Shown here: positions 10,187-19,172 of the stretch, piece after piece
Layout: each line of letters opens with the position of its first letter
How positions within the stretch are numbered: position 1 is the first letter of the stretch
Assembly: GCA_027924585.1 (NCBI GenBank)
Contig: BSBM01000870.1
Span: 2,971,001 to 3,035,000, forward strand
DNA from: Larix kaempferi
Lineage: Eukaryota; Streptophyta; Pinopsida; Pinales; Pinaceae
Reading direction: 5' to 3'
Length of the DNA stretch: 64,000 nt
Notes under the pieces: generated by a model
Told to the model about the DNA's origin: nothing
Databases searched by the model: none
What the model saw: the letters and a program-made list of their open reading frames with translations, nothing else
Made by a program: the position numbers and the translations under genes

Positions 10187-10290
10187 CTACCAATAGAAGA
10201 AAAATGTCATTATAAAACCATAGATTTAAATAAACAGTGGAGTATACCAAGGAAACCAACAATCAACAACTACTCATCATTTAACATTAC

Positions 10291-10446
10291 CTTGGATGTA
10301 TCATAATCAACAGCTTTATTAGCAGTCAAATCACATTTGTTTCCAACAAGCAACTTGTTGACATTCTCACTTGCATAGCGATCAATGTCATTCAACCATT
10401 GGTTCACATTATTGAAACTCTCCTGATCAGTAACATCATAAACAAC
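10291..10446 (-). pseudogene. Rab1-like alternative exon, copy 3 (upstream-most)
   Basis: A 156-bp open exon matches copies 1 and 2, with [18 protein letters not shown] and an intact NKCD. The donor AAG|GTAATG is normal, but the acceptor reads GGCAA where the other copies have GGCAG or GGTAG. The nearest usable AG is one base further in and would break the frame. This copy lies closest to the upstream exon remnant, so the broken acceptor would favour skipping to copy 2 or 1 if the locus were transcribed. Confidence 0.85.
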
Positions 10447-10660
10447 TTGCCAACAGAAGAAAAATATCATTATAAAACCATAAATTTAAATAAATAATGG
10501 AGTATACCAAGGATACCAACAACACATTGATAAGATCCCCACAAGTAAATAAGCTCTAGGCTACCACTAGTAAATCCAAGGATTTATTCATCGTCATGAA
10601 TAGAAAAATTACCAATGTAGCACCAAAGTAAATATCCACTTAAGCAAAATAGGCACTTAC

Positions 10661-10693
10661 AATGATACCATGGGCACCATGATAATAGCTTCA
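10661..10693 (-). pseudogene. remnant of the preceding Rab1-like exon
   Basis: The minus strand reads SYYHGAHGII immediately before a consensus donor GTAAGTGCC, matching the end of the Rab exon that normally reads SYYRGAHGII. Codons upstream carry a TGA, and homology to Rab is lost within about 10 codons. The breakpoint near 10693 joins Rab sequence to unrelated DNA. Confidence 0.7.
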
Positions 10694-12124
10694 ACTTTGA
10701 TTAGTGGGAGAGGGCATATTATTTCTAGTGGAGGATACAACCCCAAGAGGGTCGTGGGACTCATTTCTTCACTTCTGTTGGTTAGAGCTTTGAAAATGAG
10801 GTCAAAAGGGGAAACTCACTATATTGCTGGGCATATTCACTTTCTAAATCAACTGATATACATTTCTATCCAACAAATTGAGTTGCCAAGGAGGAATTAT
10901 TCCTCACTGGGATTGATTGTTGTGGCTAGGAGTTGTCCACATCATGTTTTTTCTACATTTTTGTGTGCCAAAGGGAGATGGTCAATTCCACACTAGAAAG
11001 TTGTCATCTATAGGTAAAACCTCATTAATTTATGCCTTATACGTGTGGATGAGAAGAAGAATCTATTATGTACCAGCATGCTAATAACCTACAGGCAGTT
11101 TCCAGGTTTGATTCATTTCAAAAATCCAATGTAATTGTATATGTTACAATTATTGCTAAAACAACTGAGAATTTTAGTCAATGTTCAGTACATGATTGAT
11201 TGAAGATACAATAGTTCATATTTGTAAGTACGTGAGTATGTGTTTGTATTTTTCCTTTTTCAAGATTGAGGTTGAAACATGCCTACATAATGTTAACTAG
11301 GATACCGACAGCATTATTTGACTCTGATTACTTCACCCGTATGATATGTATAAATATCAACTATCTAAACTCTAATATATATATATATATATAAGGACAT
11401 ATCCATCTAGCTTAAGTATTCCTTATGGGCCTGGAAGACATGAGCCATGTCGAGACACATGTCATGAGATATATGCCATATAGGCCCACAGGGCCAAAAG
11501 GCCTGCATGGTATAAGTTGTACATTATCAGAAGGCACAAAGGTCAATCAAGGGATATACCATGCAGCTGGACTTTAATTCCTACAAGATCACTGATGTAG
11601 TTGGACTTATACCATATAAATATATACATTAAGTAATATATCCTTTCCATTTTTAATTACTTTTATTTGACACAAGGCCATACTAGTATAGATTCTTCCT
11701 AACTCACTTTTATATATTACGTATAGAAAAATATATTGTTTACCTTTATGAACTAATTCCTCCATATAATATCAGCATTCTTTGAAATATCTTCCCATTA
11801 AAATGAATGTTTAGGGTGCTAATAATCTCAGACCAAAATAACTTGTTCTGGAGATTCATGGAGTGTTCACAACATAGATTTTAATGAATCCAGAAATAAC
11901 CACCTTGGCATTGATACCCGAATCATAAAACTAGGAATGTGAAACCTTAACCTCTATCATCCTATCAATACAAATATTATTGCAGTTCAATATTGAGTAT
12001 GATGCCCAGTGAGAAAATAGCAAAATGTCTGTACAAAAGAATATGAATGCCTGCAAATACTCATATATCAACAATGTTATCTACAAATAGTACAACATGC
12101 AGAAATATAAAACAAACTGCTCAC
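10694..12124. other. unassigned, with a TA microsatellite
   Basis: There is a 108-codon + strand frame at 10670-10996 that I do not recognise and that starts inside the Rab exon remnant. A TA run lies at about 11370-11391. A block at 11450-11560 has several AGGCC/GGCCT inverted words. I saw none of the missing Rab exons here and no EF-hand exons belonging to the adjacent CDPK remnant. Confidence 0.4.
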
Positions 12125-12622
12125 CATAAGTGCCATATTCTTTAATTTATTCATTGCAGAAAATTGCTTTAATCGGGATAATACGGCTGCATCCAAAGCT
12201 TGATCTAGTTCAAAACCATCTTTACAAATCCATGGATGACCTGACATGCATCAAAATCTTGAGATATAAGTACTTGTGACATTAAAGTATGATAACTGCC
12301 AAAACCTTTTAACATTATTACACATTCTGCAAAACAAGTTCATAGTTGTTTGCTATAGAAGTGTTCAAGGTTACTGATTTTCCTGCCAATGCAATGCCTC
12401 TTAAAGCATTAATTTTTTTGCCAATAAAATCAATTACAAGGTACATTTCCAGAGTTCTTTCATACATAGAACTCCATGCACGGTCAGGAGCTGGGCTAGA
12501 TATGAAGTAAGCATCATCCTGATAAGATCCTTGGCACTATCAGAAATTGAGGGCTAGGGTTCTGAATCAAAATCAATATAGCCTTGTGGAACAGCATAAA
12601 AAATTCCCTATTGTGTTTCTGA
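12125..12622 (-). pseudogene. calcium-dependent protein kinase (CDPK) pseudogene fragment
   Basis: Two blocks on the minus strand match the end of a CDPK kinase domain and the autoinhibitory junction. Block 12503-12622 reads SETQ, stop, GIFYAVPQGYIDFDSEP, stop, PSISDSAKDLIRMMLTS; the two stops replace Gln and Trp by single C-to-T/G-to-A changes. Exon 12125-12240 has acceptor GCATGTCAG and donor GTGAGC and reads [20 protein letters not shown] followed by [17 protein letters not shown]. In CDPKs this is the segment just before the calmodulin-like domain. The sequence between the blocks does not match the family, and neither the kinase N-lobe nor the EF hands were found nearby. Confidence 0.8.
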
Positions 12623-12759
12623 AATATAAAAGTAAACACCCAATATGAGATGATACATTAATAATTACAATTGAACTGTTTTCAGAGGGGAATATCCAAC
12701 AATGACAACCTTATTCAACAAAACCCAAAGATAAAAAATATTCATCATTTTAGGAAAGC

Positions 12760-15010
12760 ACTTGCAGCAAAGAGCTTACAAAGGATCATCACTAGGGAGG
12801 GGCTCATAATTTAAAAATGCACGGCCCCACTATTTGTAAAAGATTGGATCATAAATCTGCCTAAATGCACCCATAATGTATCCATAGTTTGGAAAGCAAT
12901 AGTCTTAGCCTTCCCCTAAATAGGGAATTGGCTAGTTTGGAAGGTTGGAAATGGTGAAAATGTTAGGGCTGGAATTGATCCACGTGTGGGATGTGGAGAT
13001 TTTCATGAAGTACCAAACCATTTTATAAAATATCTTCATAGGGAAGGTGTTTTTAGTTTGGCTCAAGTAATCTCAACTGAGCAAACTATTGTATAGCAGC
13101 AAAAATGGAAGAGGGGTGAACAAATGGGTTGAGAAGATCTTGGAAAGGAGTAATGAGACGCCTATATAACAATCCTAAAAGTGAGTAGTGCTCATTTCAA
13201 AGACACTAAGGATGAGATGGTATAGTCCAAGAAACCTGCTTTGGAGATCTATGCTAAAAAATTAAAAAGCCTGATGATTCTCAATGGTGATGGAAGACAC
13301 CATGAAAGATTAGATCTCTAAAATATCAGATCTTTATGTGGTTGGCTATCAGGGACCCCTTCCTTGGAAGTAGTATAGATAAGGAATAGACATGGGCCAA
13401 GTAGATGTCCCTTGTGTTAAGAAGACGTAGATACTATCAAGCCATCAAATCATCTCTTGCTCTTACTCTAGGTTTGTGTGGGTGGAAATTGACCTCCTAA
13501 TTGGGTATCAAGGACAACTAACAAGGGGATTATGTTGCTGCCTCTTTCAAAAATGGCAAAAAAATACAGAACTTAAAGACTTTAAAGCCCTGCCACTAAT
13601 TGTAACCTGGAGGCTGGGCATATGGTTGGCTAGGAATGTTGCCATATTTGAGGACAAATTCATGCCTCCTTTTCAGTTTGTTTTAAAAGCCAGATCCATT
13701 TTCACGAGCTATGGATCAATTACAAAGATCATCCCACAAAATATTTTATTTGACAACTTCATAGAAAAATCAAGGGTCATTTTGATAAGGCCGACTAGGG
13801 CACCCTACCTTGCTTTTTGAGCAGGTGGCATTCTATTCTTAAATGACTTTCATTTTATTAGCTTCAAAGCAGGCCTAGGTGAGGGGTCAAATAATTAACC
13901 TGAACTCCTAGTCATGGCTATAAAACACTTTTAAATATTGTCACAACCAAAGGAGTTTCGAATCTTCAGGTGTTTAGGGATTCTTTACTGGTTATTAACT
14001 GGTTAAAGGAATTTTCAGAATGCGAAATTCGGTGCTGAGCCCTATCATGAAGAAGTGAAAATCTATTTTTGGGTCTTTAACTCAATTTCCTTTGCTCATG
14101 TCTACAGAAAACTTAATCTGATGTTAACTCTCTTTCAAAGGAAGGGCTCCAGCGGGCAGTTGGTTCATGCATATGGAAGTGATGGTTCTACTGTTCGATT
14201 ATCCATCCTTTCTATATTTGGTTGAGGGGCATCTTTCAATTTCAGGCCTCCAATCTATTTTCAGATCAGTTTGTGTTTATGATGTTTCTATTTAGGGTCT
14301 CCATTTCCTTCAAAGGATTTGCTCCTCTATTTAGTTTGATCTGTTAGATGCATGTCTAGTGCTAGACTTTTATTTGAAGATTCCTGGATGTACATTGGAT
14401 AGACCTACCTTTTTGTATATTTGACAGGATCTTAAAATGACTGTTTTATTTTTGGCCTATACAAGTATCAAGTGATGGTTCTGCTATTCGGTTTTGTTGT
14501 TTGGCCTATACAAGTATCAAGTGATGGCCTATTTTGACAGTATCAAATGATGGTTCTGCTTTTCAAGTATCCATCCTTTCTGTATTTGGTTGAGGGGCAG
14601 CTTTCATTTTCAGGCCTCCAGTCTGTTTTCAGATTAGTTTATGTTTATGATGTTGTTGTTTAGGGTCTCTGTTGCCTTCAAAGGCTTTGCTCCTCTATTT
14701 AGTTTGATCTGTTACATGCATGTCTAACGTTGGATTTTTATTTGAAGATTCATGGATGTACATTGGAGAGACCTACCTTTTTGTATATTTGACAGTAGCT
14801 TAAAAGGACTATTTTTCTTTTTGGCCTATACTGGAGGATGCAATTCCTTAGTTTTGACATCCTTTTAGAGAAGGCTATAGGAATAGTTTTTGGAATACTC
14901 ATTTTATAATCATCTCATTAATGTATCATACAATGCCTATGGCATCTATTGGTTGTATTTCTCTTCATGTTTTGAATAGAATATATAATTTTGTCCAAGG
15001 AAAAAAACCC
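12760..15010 (+). mobile_element. LINE (non-LTR retrotransposon) 3' remnant
   Basis: The + strand carries, with stops and frameshifts, the end of a plant LINE ORF2. About 12770-13080 has the post-RT region (SIVWKAIVLAFPLIGNWLVWKVGNG-like text and RAGIDPRVGCG). About 13330-13480 has the zinc-knuckle-like region (IFMWLAIRD... CPLC). The frame 13476-13820 continues with LKALPLIVTWRLGIWLARN. About 13860-14120 has RNase H pieces (GLGEGSNN, NLQVFRDSLLVINWLK, ISFAHVYRKLN). The 3' UTR contains an internal duplication and ends near an A-run at 15000-15007. It is 5'-truncated, as LINE copies commonly are; the endonuclease and RT catalytic core are absent. Confidence 0.8.
14170..14830. repeat. direct duplication in the LINE 3' UTR (~370-bp spacing)
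   Basis: GATGGTTCTACTGTTCGATTATCCATCC through GGATGTACATTGGATAGACCTACC (about 14182-14405) recurs from about 14551 to 14775 with scattered differences. A shorter phrase GGCCTATACAAGTATCAAGTGATGG is repeated at 14455 and 14502 at the junction. Tandem blocks in 3' UTRs are common in LINEs. Confidence 0.8.
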
Positions 15011-16114
15011 TAATACAAACTTAAATATAACAATAAGTTGCAATAGAAAACATCCTAAAAATTTGTGAAAATTAAGCTCCATGTGGGCATACTGCATAAC
15101 TCTAATAGTAGGAGGTGCATTAATGACACATTTGTACAAAGCATGGTTCTAATGATTTATTCACCTCATAATCCAAACTTCTAAGAAACACGGAAAAGAT
15201 GAAATGTCTAAGATAAATCAATCGAATCATAACAATCATTAAATCAACCATAAATGAACTGTATGGAAGAAGATGAGAATCATAACAAGAATTAAATAGG
15301 TAATCCCTCAAGCTTATAATTTAGAATATGGGAAAAATTATATAGATAGGTGTTGGTCCTTCTGTGGGTGACTATTAATTACCTTAGTGTTCCATGTAGA
15401 AGATCAACATCATCATTATTTCCATGATATTTGGTTTATAGCCTTTTTAATACTATGTGACTCTTTTGAAGTACTAAAGAAAAAATATTCTTGGAAATCC
15501 TGGTAATATAATATAGTGCATCACTTCCCATAAAATCTAAATTTTTAGAGCCCCTGTTGGGTGAGAATATATAAAAAAAAAATGAATAAAGAGAGCATTA
15601 GCTCGTACCTCGCTTTCCCTTTCACTATTTAAATTACCCAACTATATATAATGCCAGGTTCATAGAGAGGGATGACTTCCTTGAAAGCTATAGGGGGATG
15701 ACAGGGTTATTATAGTGTAAAAAGCCTTCTTTGTAAGCCATATTTTACGATAAAAAGCAAGTGTTGAAAGGCAGTTTTCTCTTATGGATCAATGGTTGTT
15801 AGTATCAAGGATAAATTTAACCATAGGATCACTCTATGTCTAGAACATATTTTATTTTAACCATCAGATTAAAAATATACAAATGCATAAAATACATACT
15901 AAAGAAACACACTTTACTTAAGACACACTAGATCAAATTGATCTTAGTTAACTCCAAAGTGTCTAAATATTCTAACACACAAGGTATTTATGCAAGATAT
16001 CTTGATTGCTTCACTTCTTGAATTGTTACTCAATCCATCCAAGTGTTTCATAAACAAATTGAATAAGAGCTAAATGGTCCATTGTTGGGGTGATTGGTAT
16101 CCTTTAACATAAAA
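15011..16114. other. unassigned spacer up to the gypsy insertion
   Basis: AT-rich DNA without recognisable coding sequence. Short minus-strand frames at 14918-15139 and 15120-15311 have no features. It joins, across the gypsy element, to the sequence at 31301. Confidence 0.5.
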
Positions 16115-16119
16115 CCTAT
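16115..16119. repeat. target-site duplication CCTAT (left)
   Basis: CCTAT directly before the 5' LTR is repeated at 31296-31300 directly after the 3' LTR. This defines both element ends to the base. Confidence 0.9.
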
Positions 16120-16285
16120 TGTTATAGGTCAAACTTGCACCTCTCCGTCAGTGATCACCTTGAGCTGTTGGTCACACAAAAGGAAAACTTGGATGGAGGA
16201 GCATGTTGACCTTAGACGATACTTTGACTTACTCCATTTCCTGACATTACTGGAAAAACCATGAAAATATCATTCTGAGATATGA

Positions 16286-16448
16286 GTGCTACTCTACTCA
16301 AAGAGACTAGCACCCATACGCTACTCCAGTGTATAAAAGTAGCACTCAAAGCCTTATAAGCGCTACTCCTTCTCAGCATAGTAGTGCTCACCATTTAAAA
16401 ATCGATGAGCGCTAGTTGGTAAGCACTAAAGTAGCGCCCTAAACGCTA
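16286..16448. repeat. GCGCTAC hairpin cluster in 5' LTR
   Basis: The words GAGTGCTACT, AGCACCCAT, AAGTAGCACTC, AAGCGCTACT, TAGTAGTGCTC, GAGCGCTAG, AGTAGCGCCC and AACGCTACT alternate in opposite orientation and can pair as several stem-loops. In the 3' LTR copy (30417-30580) more of them keep the GCGC core, so some here have decayed from GCGC to GTGC or GCAC. Confidence 0.7.
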
Positions 16449-16591
16449 CTTCACTGAACAATAATAGTGTACATCTTAAAAGATGATTAAAAAATAATTA
16501 ATTTTCACGAGGAGAATTAGTTGTTGGTAGTTTCCCAACTTCCCCAACTTCCTCCGTAACCATACATCGACCTGAACTATTTCTCTAATCC

Positions 16592-16599
16592 TATAAATA
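16592..16599 (+). promoter_or_regulatory. TATA box of gypsy 5' LTR
   Basis: TATAAATA lies about 470 bp into the LTR, followed by AAGAGAAAGG-type sequence. The identical box is at 30726-30733 in the 3' LTR. Position and sequence fit an RNA polymerase II LTR promoter. Confidence 0.6.
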
Positions 16600-17160
16600 C
16601 AAGGACTAAAGAGAAAGGTTAGATGGATTAATGGAGAAACTTAGAGACATAGAGATCTAAAGAAGAAGCTTGCATTGGAGGAGTTGATGCTGAAGATATC
16701 CAAGCCAGAGAAGAGCAAGAGCCCAGAATCAAGTTGCAGGAGCCTGCCTCAAAGTCAAGTATACTTGTACTTCATTTTACATTTGACAATAAAGGTTGAA
16801 GTGTCTTTCTTGTTCCAACTTGAATGTTTTCTGAAATAACATCTTAATTTGGATCTGTTTTGGTCAATATCGAATGTTAAACATTGTTTTTGTTTCTTTC
16901 AAGCTTTATATATTTTCTAAGATACGCTGAGAAATGTGTTTGTCTTGCAGGTTTACTGAACAGAAGGTGGATTTGAGGACTGAGCGAGGGATCAAACAAA
17001 AGCTAGGATTGAACACCGGTTAAAAGGTATGTTCTCAAGGTCCAAACTCATTTCTTTTCATAATCATTTCTGCAATACATTTAATACACTTACCTATCAC
17101 CCCATCCAAGTTGATAGCATTAGTTTCCTTGCTATAGGGTAGATTTGCCCGCCAACAGAC

Positions 17161-17179
17161 TGGCGACCATACTGGGGAA
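17161..17179 (+). promoter_or_regulatory. primer binding site
   Basis: TGGCGACCATACTGGGGAA lies three bases after the 5' LTR end. TGGCGAC...ACTGGGGA primer sites are known from Tat-lineage gypsy elements and are complementary to a tRNA 3' end, often assigned to tRNA-Arg. I did not verify the tRNA. Confidence 0.7.
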
Positions 17180-19172
17180 TAGTTGTGTTTTTGCTCTAGG
17201 AAACATTTTTCTTGTTTATCTTCCCAAAATTGTTTTGACTTCTTTGATGTGTTGAGAAACCCTGTAGGTATCCATTGCCTATTTTTGTCTGCTTCCATCA
17301 GTCTTTGTGTATCTTTCAAAGTCAGTTTTTAAACTTTTGAGATATGAGCGCTACTTTGTTGTACATACAGTAGCGCCCATACACTACTGTGCTATACATA
17401 CAGTAGCACCCATCTCTGTAAGGGCGAGATTTTCCCTACTACACAGTAGGGTACATTTCCTGAAGCCTACTATTAGTGGTCTGCTTGAGTTTCTTAGCCT
17501 TTTGGTGGTTTGCTGACTTTGCTTTTAGGTCTCCTTGACTGGTGTATGAGGTTTTTAACTTTTGTTTAAGTCATAGAACCTTTCTTTGAGTATTTTTTCC
17601 ATCTTTTGAATCACTTGTTTACTTTTGGAATGTTTAGACTGTTTATAACTTTTTGGAAGACTAGGTTGTGTTTTGTGGTGAGCACTTCCACTTTTTTAGG
17701 CCCTGACTGTATGTTGTTGGTTTACAAACCTGCATACTTTTGTATCTGCTGTTTGTGGCAACGTTTGTCTGCTCTTTACTCATCCTATCCTTTGTTTTAG
17801 GGTTTGGTCCGTTTTAGAGCCTCTAGGGTGTCTTCCGAACTTGTTGATTTCCAATCTTCCTAGACTTATTGTCTTTTCTGGTTTCAAGTGTATTTAAAGT
17901 GCTTTAGGTTGATTCATTTCTCAGTTCTTTGTGTTAGTAGGGTAATTGGCAGCTTGCTTGTCTACTTTTTGCTTGGCATAGTGGTCTTACTAGGGCTAGA
18001 TGCTTTAGGTCAGTCCTTTTGTATCTATCTCCTTTGTTTTCTCCCACTTTGTTTCCGAGTCCAGAGGCTTTTTATTTGCAAAAAACTTGTAGGTCAAGTC
18101 ATTTTTAAGCTAGCACCTTGATAGCTATAAGCTTAAGAACCATTTTTAGCCATACTTACACATTTGCACACAAGTCTTATTTTGCTTTCCATGTTTATAG
18201 TTCTTTTTCGTTTATGATAACTTAAAAAGCAAAAATTTGGTAGTTTAAGTTTAATAAGGCTGAATTTTTGTTACAAGACAGCGTAGGTTATTTTGTACAA
18301 TTTCAAAAAAGAAAACAAAATTTTTTTAAGTAGATTTGCTCAGATTTTCAGTTTGGAAAAGAAGTAAATGAAAAAATAAAAAGAGCTTTGTTGTAGAAAG
18401 TTTGAATTTATGCACTTTTGTTTTCTTGTTGCAACCACGCCACACAAAAGAACTACCTTTTGAGTAATAACAGCCCTAATTTTTTTTTTAATAAAATGAA
18501 ATAGATTTTTTTTTTCTTTTTTAGGGATACACTACACCAACTAGTCTTGGTTAGGATCTTGAGTTTAAATCACCTTAAACCACTCAAGATCACACATTAC
18601 GCAAAAATCGTAGTTCGACTATCATAGGTAAATCCATTTCACTCAAAGCTTTCCTGGGATCTATGCAGTAGGTCATTGCGAGATCAGATTGTTGGGAATA
18701 CTCCTCCTACTTTCTGTTTTGAGCATACGCTAGGATTGGATCGCATTTGGGGACTCTTTCGAGTTTCAGGATTAGTTACCCTGCCCACGCTTTTTGATTC
18801 GATAAGTGACTGTTCCCCCAGGAGTTTTCGGTGTTGTGGTATCCTTAGTATCTGACTTTAGGTTCATACACAAGTGACAGCAGAGGGTATATCTGCTGTA
18901 CCTAAGACAGATGTGGGAGGAAATCCCTTGCAGGTCTTTGGGAGGGAGGTTGGGTGATTCCAGCGCTTGCACCCTTAGTCATTGTATTGTGGACCTCGAG
19001 TAATTGTCTTTCTTCCTTCATTGCTCTGTTCTGGGCCCTCATCATCCCAGACTCTTCTCCATAAGGCATCTTTGTTTGCCTGGTTTGCATACTTAGGAAT
19101 TTTTAGTTGGCATGCTGTTTGCCCCCTAGTTGTAGTGGCCACTAGGTTCTAGTCTGTTATTTTATATATATA
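17180..19172 (+). other. gypsy untranslated leader
   Basis: About 2 kb lies between the primer site and gag. At 17339-17420 it repeats the LTR hairpin words (GAGCGCTACT, AGTAGCGCCCAT, AGTAGCACCCAT). Several 60-80-codon frames on both strands show no domain. The stretch 18240-18520 is rich in A and T runs. A leader this long is usual for large Tat-type elements. Confidence 0.6.

Larger units (their letters stand above)
7123..10693 (-). pseudogene. Rab1/RabD-type small GTPase pseudogene with a triplicated exon
   Basis: Exons on the minus strand encode the second half of a Rab1/RabD GTPase, a vesicle-traffic regulator acting between ER and Golgi. The pieces, 5' to 3', are a remnant ending SYYHGAHGII (10661-10693), three versions of the next exon (10291-10446, 10031-10186, 9771-9926), an exon with [17 protein letters not shown] (8827-8930), and the last exon ending SGCCS (7123-7216). 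Introns begin GT and end AG except at one copy, and phases join correctly. The first half (P-loop, switch I, the WDTAG motif) is absent: homology stops near 10693, and the remnant contains an in-frame TGA two codons before its YY. The locus therefore cannot make a full Rab protein. Exon borders match the known RabD gene structure, so this is a duplicated gene fragment and not a processed copy. Confidence 0.85.
16120..17157 (+). repeat. gypsy 5' LTR
   Basis: It starts TGTTATAGGTCAAAC and ends CCGCCAACA, and matches 30254-31295 along its whole length. It carries a TATA box (TATAAATA at 16592-16599) with transcription presumably starting shortly after, and a cluster of GCGCTAC/GTAGCGC-type words at about 16286-16448. 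The U3/R border was not determined. Confidence 0.93.

Noticed and set aside
9977-10306. 109-codon + strand frame
   Set aside because: It is the antisense shadow of the Rab exon copies 2 and 3 and their intron.
10670-10996. 108-codon + strand frame
   Set aside because: It begins inside the antisense of a Rab exon remnant and has no recognisable motif; insufficient evidence for a gene.
13476-13820. 114-codon + strand frame as a separate gene
   Set aside because: It is part of the LINE ORF2 C-terminal region and continues in broken frames on both sides.
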